A stretch of 64,000 nt of DNA, from assembly GCF_963676685.1 (NCBI RefSeq), contig NC_092345.1, positions 50,899,527 through 50,963,526 of the forward strand, given 5' to 3'. Both the position numbers and the translations under genes were made by a program. This stretch comes from Mytilus edulis. Lineage: Eukaryota > Mollusca > Bivalvia > Mytilida > Mytilidae. The notes under the pieces were generated by a model. The model was not told where the DNA came from. It saw only the letters and a list, made by a program, of their open reading frames with translations, and searched no databases. Positions 12,401 to 24,500 of the stretch are shown piece after piece. Position 1 is the first letter of the stretch; each line of letters begins with the position of its first letter.

Positions 12401-12701
12401 TAGGAAAATGACATTAACCTTTTTATTACCTCTCTACTGCCTACTCAACGAGTGGTTAGTAAGACATGCATATTTAAGAATACAATTCTCTTTTGATAAT
12501 CACAACATTGTTGAAAAAAAACAAGTTAAAAGCATGAAAGTTGTAACAAACTTTTTCTTTTAAAAATGTACCACTTTTCATACATAGTAAATTAAACTAT
12601 ATTGCTTTTTTCTATTTTAGGTAAGAACCAAGGATCTAGGCGGCCATTCAACAACCAATGACTTCACTCATGCCATCATTGAACAGTTACACAACAATTG
12701 A
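6441..12701 (+). CDS. IDH3B: mitochondrial NAD-dependent isocitrate dehydrogenase, beta subunit
   Basis: Ten exons join in frame: 6441-6506, 7401-7466, 7855-7985, 8371-8511, 9281-9413, 10057-10190, 10466-10568, 10965-11111, 11700-11855 and 12621-12701. The product is 385 residues, the length I recall for human IDH3B. It is the beta subunit of the IDH3 heterotetramer that oxidises isocitrate to 2-oxoglutarate in the TCA cycle. The N-terminus ([16 protein letters not shown]) is basic and lacks acids, as a matrix-targeting peptide. Further on come VPGDGVGP (about 56-63), [49 protein letters not shown] (about 273-289) and [19 protein letters not shown]. The Asn in NLYGN, where the catalytic alpha subunit has Asp, marks this as the beta type. 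Exon 2 is the least conserved part. Introns hold several small repeats. Confidence 0.95.
8613..8763. mobile_element. small inverted-repeat element in IDH3B intron 4
   Basis: Ends CAGTGGAGGATCCAG and, reversed, CAGGGGCAGATCCAG form imperfect 15-bp inverted repeats, with ATATT on both sides as a possible target duplication. Inside are runs of C and G (GGAACCCCCC and similar). A related half-element lies near 6925-6960. The superfamily is not clear. Confidence 0.6.
9440..9720. repeat. interspersed repeat in IDH3B intron 5
   Basis: A GAAATGGGGAATGTG...GACAACAACC...AAATTCCC segment shared in diverged form with 24150-24265, and its right part with 53200-53300. The short open frame here is not a gene. 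Confidence 0.5.
10661..10712. repeat. short hairpin in IDH3B intron 7
   Basis: AAGGGAGATAAT at 10661-10672 and its exact reverse complement at 10701-10712 enclose 28 bp of AT-rich DNA. The GGGAGATAA word recurs elsewhere in the window (about 18001, 37447, 41418). Confidence 0.6.
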
Positions 12702-12894
12702 TTTTTGCTGATTATATAGCATTTTTATTCACCTGTATGATTGTGGAAGGACTTATTAACATTAGTCTAGATCACCAAGATACTCTCCCTGATAGTGATT
12801 TTTATTGTTTGTCTTAGATCTGTGATACAAATTCTTGATATATCTGTTGTAATAGTGCAATACAATTTGAAAAAAAGAATCTTTATTTTTTTTA

Positions 12895-13345
12895 TTCCCC
12901 ACCTACGATAGAAGAGGGGCATTATGTTTTCTGGTCTGTGCGTCCGTTCGTCCGTCCGTCTGTTCATTCGTTCATCCGTCCCGCTTCAGGTTAAATTTTG
13001 GTCGAGGTAGTTTTTGATGAAGTTGAAGTCCAATCAACTTCAAACTTAATACACATGTTCCCTATGATATGATCTTTCTAATTTTAATGCCAAATTAGAT
13101 TTTTGACCCAAATTTCAAGGTCCAATGAACATAGGAAATGATAGTGTAAGTTTCAGGTTAAAGTTTTTGGTCAAGGTAGTTTTTGATGAAGTTGAAGTCC
13201 TATCAACATGTTCACATGTTTCCTATGATATGATCATTCTAATTTCAATGCCAAATAAGATTTTTACACCAATTTCAAGGTCCACTGAACATAGAAATTG
13301 AAGTGTGAGTGGGGCATCCGTGTACTGTGGACACATTCTTGTTTC
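12895..13345. repeat. interspersed repeat downstream of IDH3B
   Basis: Begins with GGGGCATTATG and a run of CGTCCGT words, then carries two tandem, diverged blocks of about 120-130 bp with AGGTAGTTTTTGATGAAGTTG (near 13004 and 13176), and ends in GTGGGGCATCCGTG. The GGGGCAT at both ends suggests element borders. Confidence 0.6.
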
Positions 13346-13801
13346 TTACGACTTTCAAATGAAAAGTGGCTAGAATTATTCAGATAAGAAAGATATTAAA
13401 TGGATTCATTGTAGAATTCTTCTTTTCCACCAAATAATGTGCATCTCAAAAATTCTCAAACAATAACTAGATAAAAATAGAGGCAGAAGAGTCCAAAAGA
13501 GATGTGAAAAGATAACAAAGGGACAATCAAACAACAGATACAGAACACAACCTAGAAAAACTAAAGAATGAGCAACATGAACCTCACCAAAAACTTGGGG
13601 TAATCTCATGCGCTCTGGGAGATATTCAAAATTCATTAGTCAAAACTGCTGCACAACATCATAGTAAAAAATGAAAAGACAACAGTCTTAGTCTTGCTAA
13701 AATAACTTCCTCCTGTTTGGGCGTTTCAATCAAGCAAGTGTTGCTAAGCTTCATATCATACCTGGTATACAGATAATAAAATTAACGGTACCAATTTTCT
13801 T

Positions 13802-13845
13802 GCACCAGATGCGCATTTCGACTATACATGTCTCTTCAGTGATGC
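13802..13845 (-). ncRNA. hammerhead ribozyme, array copy 1
   Basis: Minus strand: stem I GCATCA/TGGTGC, core CTGAAGA (fits CUGANGA), stem II GAC/GTC (three pairs, the fourth is A-A), GAAA, stem III ATGCGCAT sharing its first A with GAAA, then C17 at the expected cleavage site. Confidence 0.75.
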
Positions 13846-14151
13846 TCGTGGCCAAAATATTTGAAATCCAAAGCTTATATAAAAGATGAAGAGCTATAAT
13901 CCAAAAGGTCCAAAAAGTATAGCCAAATCCATGAAAGGAATCAGAGCTTTGCATGAGGGAGATACATTCCTTAATTTATAATAATTTCTAATATTTTGTA
14001 ACAGCAAATTTTAATAACACAAAAAATCTGTATGTTCATGCCAGTACCGAAGTACTGGCTACTGGGCTGGTGATACCCTCGGGGACTAATAGTCCACCAG
14101 CAGAGGCATCGACCCAGTGGTAGTAATAAAATTAACGGTACCAATTTTCTT

Positions 14152-14195
14152 GCAACAGATGCGCATTTCGACCATTCATGACTCTTCAGTGATGC
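14152..14195 (-). ncRNA. hammerhead ribozyme, array copy 2 (decayed)
   Basis: The core CTGAAGA and GAAA are kept, but stem I has a U-U mismatch (GCATCA/TGTTGC) and stem II has lost its second pair. Probably weak or inactive. Confidence 0.6.
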
Positions 14196-14501
14196 TCGTG
14201 GCCAAAATATTTGAAATCCAAAGCTTATATAAAAGATGAAGAGCTATAATCCAAAAGGTCCAAAAAGTATAGCCAAATCCGTGAAAGGAGTCAGAGCTTT
14301 GCATGAGGGAGATACATTCCTTAATTTATAATAATTTCTAATATTTTGTAACAGCAAATTTTAATAACACAAAAAATCCGTATGTTCATGCCATTACTGA
14401 AGTACTGGCTACTGGGCTGGTGATACCCTCGGGGACTAATAGTCCACCAGCAGAGGCATGGACCCAGTGGTAGTAATAAAATTAACAGTACCAATTTTCT
14501 T

Positions 14502-14545
14502 GCACCAGATGCGCATTTCGACAATACATGTCTCTTCAGTGATGC
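14502..14545 (-). ncRNA. hammerhead ribozyme, array copy 3 (best preserved)
   Basis: Minus strand from 14545: GCATCA, CTGAAGA, stem II GACA-loop TGTAT-TGTC (four pairs), GAAA, TGCGCATC, TGGTGC. Stem I has six pairs, one of them U-G. Cleavage is predicted between 14508 and 14507. Confidence 0.82.
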
Positions 14546-14851
14546 TCGTGGCCAAAATATTTGAAATCCAAAGCTTATATAAAAGATGAAGAGCTATAAT
14601 CCAAAAGGTCCAAAAAGTATAGCCAAATCCATGAAAGGAATCAGAGCTTTGCATGAGGGAGATACATTCCTTAATTTATAATAATTTCTAATATTTTGTA
14701 ACAGCAAATTTTAATAACACAAAAAATCTGTATGTTCATGCCAGTACCGAAGTACTGGCTACTGGGCTGGTGATACCCTCGGGGACTAATAGTCCACCAG
14801 CAGAGGCATGGACCCAGTGGTAGTAATAAAATTAACGGTACCAATTTTCTT

Positions 14852-14895
14852 GCACCAGATGCGCATTTCGACAATACATGACCCTTCAGTGATGC
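14852..14895 (-). ncRNA. hammerhead ribozyme, array copy 4 (core mutated)
   Basis: The core reads CTGAAGG, so the invariant A9 is G, and stem II is disturbed (GTCA facing TGTC). Stems I and III are intact. Predicted inactive. Confidence 0.65.
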
Positions 14896-15201
14896 TCGTG
14901 GCCAAAATATTTGAAATCCAAAGCTTATATAAAAGATGAAGAGCTATAATCCAAAAGGTCCAAAAAGTATAGCCAAATCCGTGAAAGGAATCAGAGCTTT
15001 GCATGAGGGAGATACATTCCTTAATTTATAATAATTTCTAATATTTTGTAACAGCAAATTTTAATAACACAAAAAATCCGTATGTTCATGCCAGTACCGA
15101 AGTACTGGCTACTGGGCTGGTGATACCCTCGGGGACTAATAGTCCACCAGCAGAGGCATCGACCCAGTGGTAGTAATAAAATTAACGGTACCAATTTTCT
15201 T

Positions 15202-15245
15202 GCACCAGATGCGCATTTCGACTATACATGTCTCTTCAGTGATGC
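15202..15245 (-). ncRNA. hammerhead ribozyme, array copy 5
   Basis: Identical to copy 1 over the 44 nt: complete core, three-pair stem II, intact stems I and III. Confidence 0.75.
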
Positions 15246-15551
15246 TCGTGGCCAAAATATTTGAAATCCAAAGCTTATATAAAAGATGAAGAGCTATAAT
15301 CCAAAAGGTTCAAAAAGTATAGCCAAATCCGTGAAAGGAATCAGAGCTTTGCATGAGGGAGATACATTCCTTAATTTATAATAATTTCTAATATTTTGTA
15401 ACAGCAAATTTTAATAACACAAAAAATCCGTATGTTCATGCCAGTACCGAAGTTCTGGCTACTGGGCTGGTGATACCCTCGGGGACTAATAGTCCACCAG
15501 CAGAGGCATGGACCCAGTGGTAGTAATAAAATTAACGGTACCAATTTTCTT

Positions 15552-15595
15552 GCACCAGATGCGCATTTCGACAATACATGTCTCTTCAGTGATGC
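15552..15595 (-). ncRNA. hammerhead ribozyme, array copy 6
   Basis: Identical to copy 3 over the 44 nt, with four-pair stem II and complete core. It is the last copy before the array breaks off. Confidence 0.82.
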
Positions 15596-15805
15596 TCGTG
15601 GCCAAAATATTTGAAATCCAAAGCTTATATAAAAGATGAAAGGCTATAATCCAAAAGGTCCAAAAAGTATAGCCAAATCCATGAAAGGAATCAGAGCTTT
15701 GCATGAGGGAGATACATTCCTTAATTTATAATAATTTCTAATATTTTGTAACAGCAAATTTTAATAACACAAAAAATCTGTATGTTCATGCCAGTACCGA
15801 AGTAC

Positions 15806-16526
15806 ATGAAAAAGAAAAAAATGTACTAGAAGCAAAAGGTCAACTATTTTTGGTGAATGGAATGATTGTAGAGTGTACATGTCTGGCAGACAGATTGTTT
15901 GCAAATAATGCGCCTGCTATCCTATTTCATATGTCGAAGTATTTGTATCCTATTTTCTATACATTTTTTCACCAAAAGTTATCTGTAGTTGTTTTTAGAT
16001 TTGTTCTCTTCAATTTGTTATTCTTTACTGTAGATTCATTTGACCTCAATGGATTGAGGAAAAGTTACATTTTCGTAGATATTTCATTTCGTGGTTTTGT
16101 CTATTTCTGTTTAGAAAGCCTATAGAAAATTTGTAATTCATTAAACATTTGAATTTGTGGTTCACCTATACCCACGAAACCCATGAAAATTGGTATCCAA
16201 CGAATAATTATGAATCCACAGTATATTTTCATGTTATAGACCATTCACCCTAGTTTAAGAATCATTCTGTGCAATCCAGCCTTTTACATTGGGTCCATTT
16301 CAAATAAATATCGTTAACAAAATTATTTTAAAATTGTTTATTTACAAATATTAAAAAAAAATAAACAATATCAAAAAGCTGAGAAAGATAAAGAAATAAC
16401 TTAAAACAAAACAATTATATCACAGTGATTAAATAAAACCAGACAACAATGGTGTACATTCAAACTATGCAGACAACAAATTAATAAATGAGGTGCTATG
16501 ATATAAATAAATCAAGATACATTTGT
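15806..16526. other. non-coding interval with an old repeat fragment
   Basis: Positions 15815-15890 match the AGGTCAACTATTTTTGGTGAAT family of 4190-5200. The rest is AT-rich with no gene that I can support. Confidence 0.5.
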
Positions 16527-16985
16527 GAGGGTGGTAAAGGGTTATTTTTGTGCAACGTGATCACCGTTTTTTATTTCACAATCAACATGTTTTTACTTTT
16601 TTATTTGACGTTCAGTCGTGCAAGATGGGTGCCTCGTTCATCGTGTTCTGCTTATTTAATTTTACATGCATCGTGATTTTCAAAGTCTTATTTTCAGTGC
16701 TCGGTATTTTTCAAATAAAATTCAAACACAAGGCAGGGATCGTCAAGAAATACTTTTTTAAAAGCCGTAAACCAACTATATCATAAATTTGTATACTAAA
16801 TCGGGAATATCAAGTAAAACAAAGAGTTAATATATACAAGAAGGCAGTGACTCAGTCACAAAAGGTTCAAATTAAAGTATTTATTTTTCGTGCAACGTTC
16901 AGTACAGAAATTATTTCACATTCAACGTAAAATTATGTCTTATTTCACGTTTTTTTCGTGCAAGCACTTCCCCTTTACCACCCTC
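16527..16985. mobile_element. non-autonomous inverted-repeat transposon, 459 bp
   Basis: The ends GAGGGTGGTAAAGGG and CCCTTTACCACCCTC are inverted repeats, and ATTTGT flanks both sides (16521-16526 and 16986-16991) as a likely 6-bp target duplication. The interior has repeated CGTGCAA and TATTTCAC words in mirrored order. No transposase frame is present. Confidence 0.75.
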
Positions 16986-17024
16986 ATTTGTAAATCACTT
17001 GATTAATTTGCATATAGATATAAG

Positions 17025-17085
17025 AAGATGTGGTATGTCAGTGCCAATGAGACAACTCTCCATCCAAATCACAATTTGTAAAACT
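17025..17085. repeat. interspersed repeat module
   Basis: ATATAAGAAGATGTGG...GTGCCAATGAGACAACTCTCC, present again at 53037-53100 and reversed at about 2094-2128. I recall it as a frequent module in mussel transcripts and genomes. Confidence 0.65.
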
Positions 17086-17976
17086 CTGTATTACCTTATT
17101 TACATTGTTTTGCAATTTCAAGTGGGTTTGAACAAACAAGAGCTAAGAAACTGAAAATTCTCATATTTTGAATTTGAGCATGAAAACTTTGTGCTCAGAA
17201 CACCGAATCAAATATTTTGATTGGTTGATTTACAAGTCAAGAGTGTTATAATTGTAATTGTACCAAAATTTTATAGGACTAAATAGTAAATACTTGAAAA
17301 AAATATATCATTATTTTACAAGTTTTGTTTGCTAAAAAAACAAAGCTGAGTGTTTTTCTGCATGCAGAACAATAGACTGTTATTGTATAAAAAAAAGAGT
17401 CTGCACTAAATATAATCACAATTATAAAAATATATTCCTTGTGTGCAATTTTCAGCAAAAATATAAGTTTAAGCAGATATCACTCATAAATATGATATAC
17501 AATAATAGACTAGAAGTTATTTTGACTAACATTAATTACTAATCTAACACACAATACATTAACAAGTAAAATGAGTACAATTTTGTTAATGAACTTAATT
17601 ATATACATATTTACAAGATTTTGTAACAATAGAAATACATTTTTTTTTAACAAAACAAAGAAAAAAGAAAATATCAAGCGACTGCATGAATTTGACAAAA
17701 ATTGACTCAAAAACTTCTGGCCTGTCAACTTTTTTTAACTGAACACTAGTGTATCAATTATTGGGAAGATCAGTAGAGATCAGTAGATTATGCTATTGAG
17801 GTCAAGGCCAACTGACATTAGTATAGTTACAAGTCAATTACTCCTTATATTATAATAAATACACATACAACATTTAGTTAGCAATGAAGCATAAAGATAT
17901 ATCAATGCCATAAGATATATAGAAGGCAAGACAAAAACAATCATATTTGAATTAAATGAAAACAGGCTAGTGTTAC

Positions 17977-18257
17977 TTAAGGTGGTACCTAACACTACAG
18001 GGAGATAACTCTGTAAAATCAGCTAAACGTTTGAATTACGGTGTGCTGTTAAGGGAATATGAAGCTTTTCAATGATCAAAACTAGATTTTGTCAAACTGC
18101 TATATAACCAGTGTAATTTTTCTGATAAAATGGGTGGTTCAAAGTTTTTGAAATTTTTATATTTTTGTCAAAGGGTCAAAGTATATACTTTGTCCAAATT
18201 TTATGAAAATTAAACGAGCCAAATTAATTTTAGTGAAAGTGTTGGGTACCACCTTAA
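17977..18257. mobile_element. TTAA-flanked MITE, copy 1
   Basis: TTAAGGTGGTACC at the left and GGTACCACCTTAA at the right are inverted repeats with TTAA at both borders. TTAA target sites are typical of piggyBac-type elements. A second copy in the opposite orientation lies at 60182-60459. Confidence 0.8.
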
Positions 18258-21200
18258 CCATTGTTTTACTTACGACCAGTCATAAATAGCTAACAACCAA
18301 AACAAACAATTTGGTTTTACACAAGTTTTTTTCTGATACATAGGCCTACAACAATATTTCACATTCATTTAATTTAACTGTTTCTAAAACTAAAGGACTA
18401 TGGGTAATTTAATAGTTTTTGATCGTTTGTACCCCAAAAATGATAATAATGTCGTATCATTGGTTGAATTTCCATTGTATAGGAAGTTTAAAACCCAATC
18501 ACAATGTTTGTAAGAATGTTACAAGAATGAGTTAGGTTCTTACATGTATAGGGACAATGAAGTGTATATGATCAAGGAGAAAAAGGTCTGAGATTGTTAT
18601 AAGACTTTAGAATACAGGATTGATAAATCTTGTTTTATTTTTTAGCTCAATGAATAAGGCACTGTCATAATGTGTTACAGTAATGGGATGGCTACTAATA
18701 CTTATATCAATATCAAATGCCATCATGGCTTTATACAGGAAGCACCAATAACAATCTCAGTAATGCCGTCAAAAAGACTATGATTGTTTTTAAAAGCCAA
18801 GTAATATATGGTGGTCTAGCAGTCCTATATGTAAATACCAGTATTTACAGATTTAAAGTGTATTTACACTGCAAATTGTTCAATTCATTTGCAAGAATAA
18901 CAGCATTCAATTGATAAAATGATCGAAGTACAATGGTCTGTTATTATTGTAAATCTTGTATCCAATAAAATTTGTGAGAATGCAAAGAGAATATGTAACA
19001 TAACTCAAAGAAACAAAACAAAATCTTGCATTAGATCAAAATTTCAAAATCTAATAAAAAAATATTAAAAAACCTTAGTTTGCAGGTCTTTATAAAAAGA
19101 ACTTGAAAAAAATCAATGATAAAAAAAAGGAGTAAAGTTCATAGTTTTGTATTACATTACTATCATGCTAGGTAAAGAAAACATAAAAGCATGAAAAATA
19201 AATTTGACAATGATTTCTCCATCTTTTAAATTTGTAAAATAAAATGCCATTCTGTATATAATGATAATTAAACAAATGTTTCAAATTTAAATGAACTTTT
19301 GGCTAATTGATTGACAATAGTTAGACAATTTTATACAAAACTGTCTTCCAGTAGATGATGTTGTTGATGCTATTATAAAATAAAAGTTTGTTTAGGGGAC
19401 TATATATGGATTACATGTATGCAGCTTTGAGTAACACTGATTTTCAATATTTTAAAAGTAATAATCAGCAAATATTTAAGTCCTTCAAAATTACATAAGA
19501 AGACAACAATCTACAAGTTATAAGTTAGTCAAATACTATGAAACGCTTGAGTTCACAACTTCAAAACATAAACACTTAAGGACAACCTGGTTTAAATTTT
19601 TAATTTTTTATCCGAATCTCAAAACATCATTTCTATGTCCTACTACATTTGTTGAAATTGAAAACTGATGAAATAAATCAGTTTCCTTACATTGACTGAT
19701 GATTGCTTAACGTTGCACCAGAAGTTCTGATCCAGAACAAAAAAATTATATCACAACAAAATTCTTTAAGAATACAAAAATCTACATGACAACATATAGA
19801 AATCTTGGACTTCAATAAAAAATTGTTCATAAATCAATCCACTATCAACTTAGACAAGACATGACAGCTTCGGAATTGATTAAAACATTTCAAAGTTTTA
19901 AATCTCTTGAAAGATTTTTCTATATAGTAGGGGAAAAAAATGAAATTGTTAAAAAAAAAATGTCAATTTGATTTTGACTTGATGTTTTCCAAAAGACAAC
20001 TGTATGTAAATATGGTTTTCTAATAATATCTATGCTACGGCAAACAATTACAAGGTTTTTGAGATTGAACAATAGGCAAAATTTATGAAGTTGACCATCT
20101 AAAACATAAATGTAAAACATTCTAGTACTAATCAAATCAATTAAAGCTTAATTTTGGCAAGATTTTTCTCTTTACAAATTTTTTCTACTTTTAAAGACCA
20201 CCATAAAATAACAATTCTGGATTCATATTAATTCAACTTATTTTGAGACTCATAAAGGCAGACGTTGTTTTTATCATTATAATTTTAAATTATTTTTGGA
20301 AGATTTTTGAAAGAAAGAAATTTATCTTTTTTTTTTTTAGATAAAATGATAAAAAAAATCATTTATACTATTAATTTAAGGTGATGTGGGTCATGCCAAT
20401 GTTACAGCAACCCAATACCACAAAAAATTGTACCAGAAAAACTATTCATATCAAGTCATGAACATAGCAGTATAACTTATGATATATTTGTGAAGAACCC
20501 CCACTTGGGACTGGCACATAAACATAATTTAATGATTATGCATTATGGTAAAAGAAACTAGGGTTTTGATCAGTCTCGTCTAGAAAGACTGGGCATAACT
20601 AAAAGTTACACTAGTACTGCCAACTATGTCAAACGTTTGGAAAATAGACTTATCATACATAGTGAAGTTGTGTTAGTTTGATCAAATACCAGTAGGTTGG
20701 TCAATATGTGTCTTCAGGTGACATTTTTTGAATATATATTGAGATTCAATTCTAATAACTTTGGTTATTTTTATGTTGATTTGTTTTTCTTTTCTTTTTC
20801 AAGTCAAACAATACTTATTTTATATTACACATTATGTTTTCCACAAGCTTAATATATTTGCACATCAAAATTGATTAAAAAAGAAAAAATATCTTTCTTT
20901 TTTTATAGGATTATTTTCTTAATTTTAGAAAGTTTTTTTATTTAAAGATCTAAGCTTAATCAGACTTATTATATGAAAATCTGATGCTTTAACATATATT
21001 TTGACTATAAGTTTAAATGTACCCTGATAAATATCTATGCAACAAAAATGATAGCACTATAAGACCAAGGGCTATTCAAGAAATAGCAATATAAAGGGGT
21101 TGGAATACTCTTTATTTTAAGGCCATTACCCATAAAACTGCATTTACTTTGCATGCCTAACCATACAATTTGATCTTCGTGGACCTTGAAGCCCCCACCC

Positions 21201-21567
21201 ATATAAATTAATAAAGTGTCTTCCAACCCCCATATATATTTTTTTCCGGAATAGCTCTAAACATATTACATGTTTCAATTTTCTTCAATATTCTCACTTG
21301 GTTATTCTCGTATGATTAAAAGACAATGATTCATTCAATTAATATACCGGTACATGTAAGAGCTAATTAGTGTACTCCTTCCGACATGATTTTATAAGAA
21401 GTCATACCTGCATGAGAAACAAACTTTCACAGTATTTACCAAATTTCAAGTGAGCACTTATTTTGGCATTTTAATTCATGCACGTGGTGTTCATCAGGAA
21501 CAAAATTAGATGAATCTGAGAAGTTCAGAACAATACATGAAACTGAAAGGAAGAGCAAAGTATAATC
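18258..21567. other. AT-rich non-coding interval
   Basis: Lies beyond the 3' end of LRRIQ3. I see only short spurious frames, poly-A/T runs and no clear repeat family. The 3' UTR of LRRIQ3 must begin here, but no confident polyadenylation signal stands out close to the stop codon. Confidence 0.4.
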
Positions 21568-24500
21568 TCATAAAATCATTGTATGGTGTTTTCCAATACG
21601 TCCTTCGGCTAGTAAAGCATTTGCCTCAAAATGAGTAGCCCCTGGAGTGTATCGTGGAGGTGCTGATAGCCTCTCAGAAGTGTCTACATTTGGTGCAGGA
21701 GTTACTGTCTGAGGAAGAGGATAAAAGGTTTTAACAGTCTCTTTTCTTTGCTTTTGTTGAGCCACCCTTGTTTTTGCTTCCATGATCCTTTCATTTGCTT
21801 CTTGTAGCATCCTGGAATCAAGTTCATTTTTGGCAAAGGACGATTCTGTCTGCCTCATTAGCTGACGATGCTCCAAATACTTTTTAACTATATCTGATTG
21901 GTCTTGTTTTGTTGTTTTCAAATTCGAAACCAAATCTGATTTTGCTGCAACACGATCTTCCTGCTTTGTTTGTTTGTCGTGTCGCATTAAAGCATTTGAT
22001 ACAGATGTATGCTGGGTACTGAATTCTGTAATAAATGTAAAGTCAGCTTTGAATGTTCTTGACATTTCTGATGACCTTGCTTTAATATCATGCCTTTTAT
22101 CTAAATAACTTAACCTTCTCATTTCACGTCTTTCTAAAGCTTCTAACATATTGGCTCTTTCTTGGTCTCTTTTTCGTAAAGCTTGGTTCCTTTTTTCTTC
22201 ATTAAACAATCTAATTCTTTCCTTTGCCCGATCTTTTTCATCGTGTAACTTTAAAATGTTTTCTATTCTTGCGGCAGACCTTTCTGCCTTTTCCCTATCT
22301 CGATATGCTTGATGCACAGCTAGCAAACTTGAAATACCCATGGTGCCATGAACACGTGCAAAAATTCTTTGGTCATTGTTAATATTTTTTCTTGGGGAAA
22401 TTTTAGGTCTTGGCATATTATTTGTTCTTATGTGTATTTCATCTTCAGCATCCCTAACCATCCTTCCAGCTTCCTGGTTATACAAAATGAGCTGAGTTTT
22501 AGCATCAATATATCCTGTTTCTGGCCGAACACCCCTCAGACGATATTGTGTTATTGGTGTATCATCATCTACCTCTTTCTCAGGTTCCTGCTGATCTGCT
22601 GAGTCGACAACTGGTCCAAAAAACTGCTTGACACTTTTAACAATTCTCTTCTGCTGGTCTGATTTCTTCCTCCTTCTATATCTCTTTGTTTCTAAAGGGG
22701 TTGAAACACTTTCAAAGGTCAGTTCTGGTAAAATAGTTTCTATGGCAATTGCCTCATCATACAATGTTGAAAAAGTTCCTGACTGTAACTTAGCTAGGTT
22801 TATCAATAAGTTTTTCTTCTTCTTTGGAGACTCAATTTCATCTTGGGTATGAGGTGTTTGAGGCTGTGGTGTGGGGTAGGGCTCATTCACCTAAAAAGAG
22901 ACAAATACATCTTTTTTCAAGACAAACACTAAGATATTTTGTTGATAATTAGCCAACCAAACTAATCAGGAGGTTGAACATTTTTTCTTGCATTTATATA
23001 AATACATGTATCCCATCTAAAACTAATAATTAATTTGAGAAATTCAAAATTTCTATACATTCATCATTTATTTTCTTCTTAATAGAGACAATGTTGGTAG
23101 ATTCAGAAGATACTTTAGCATGATTTTCTGTTATAATTCAGTATGAAAATGAAGAAAAAAAATGATACTTATTGGACAGCAAACCAAATATCAATGGTCC
23201 AGTCAAGGAATGTATGTTTCACTTTACAAACACACCTATTAAGAAACCTGATTATCTGAAGAATGTAAAAATGTCAAGGTATGGGCCTTGTATTTAGTTT
23301 GAAACAAGAATGTTGCGATGTTAATGCAAAATTCTCAAGTGTAGAATAATGTATCAAATAACATTTTGTAATCAATTCAACAGCAGATACCATAGGTGTT
23401 AACAGTTATTTTAAAACTCCTTAGTTACAGATTATACCATTTGAAAAACTATAGATTTAATTTATCTATATGGCTGTATACTGAATGTTTTTATGACAAT
23501 TTGTTTATATTATTTTAAGGGAATGTAAGTCATTTCAAGCTTTGTTTGATTGTTTATGTCAGCTTGTAAACATCATGATTAAGTGATCTAAAGTTGCTTA
23601 CATCTACACTATTTGGTCTCCAATTGATAGATGTCTCATTTGGAATGATAGCACATCGTCCTACTTTTATATGTTAGGTCTCACAATCACACAGTGGCTT
23701 TAAGATATCCTTTTTATCATTTTCAACAGCTTTTGCCACAAAAAATATTATATATTATATATTAACCTTTGAAGAAGTGTGTACTTCTGTTATATCACTT
23801 GGTGCTGATGATTCTGGTCTACGATTTTTGTTATAGGAGTCAAATTCTGCACTGGTTCCTACAGATAAATCCTGGTTACACAGAGTAAAGGCAGGTGAGG
23901 TTGAGGGTGGAGGAGGTACAGCATCAGAGGTATGAGGCATCTCAACTGATCTGTAACCTTTGGATTTATTACCAAAGCTGCCAAACCTAAAATAATTAGT
24001 TAAACATCATAAAAGATATTCTCTTCATTATACACCCGCTCCACAGAGTTGGAGGCATACATTAGAATCCTGTTTGTTTCTCTGCCTCTCCATCTGTACG
24101 CCTGACCATTACACTTTTGGTTTCCAGATATTAAATAGACAATAAATTAAAATTGAGAATAGAAATGGGGAATGGGTCAAAGAGATAACAACCTGACCAT
24201 AGAACAGACAACAGCAGAAGGTTCTATGCAGCGAGAAATTCCCGCACCCAGAGGCGTCCTTAAGCTGGCCATAAATAAATATATACAATGTACTAGTTCA
24301 GTGATAATGAACGTCATACCTTGAGAAATATTGATTTCTATTCTTTAAATCATTTAAATACTTCAAGGTCAAATTTAAATTGTAATTCACAATTTCAAGA
24401 AAATTATTGTGGATTTATATTGCCTCATCTTTCCAAACCACTTTTCTTTTAAATAATAAAGCTATGAGATGTGACAACACATGTTTTTATGAACCGCACA

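Larger units (their letters stand above)
13773..15805 (-). repeat. tandem array of 350 bp hammerhead-ribozyme monomers
   Basis: About 5.8 head-to-tail copies of a 350 bp unit, with period exactly 350 (for example, AAATTAACGG or AAATTAACAG at 13779, 14129, 14479, 14829, 15179 and 15529). Copies are nearly identical. Each holds a 44-nt hammerhead core on the minus strand (listed separately), and a GC-rich part with a CTGGGCTGGTGATACCCTCG block. The array ends abruptly at 15805. A single diverged relative sits at 62172-62560. Reading frames of 67-72 codons repeat with the monomer and do not look coding. Confidence 0.93.

Noticed and set aside
14321..15704. Repeated 67- and 72-codon frames on the minus strand
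   Set aside because: They recur every 350 bp with the ribozyme monomer and overlap each other in different frames; they are by-products of the array.
22348..22852. Plus-strand frames of 84 and 74 codons
   Set aside because: Antisense shadows of the last LRRIQ3 exon.
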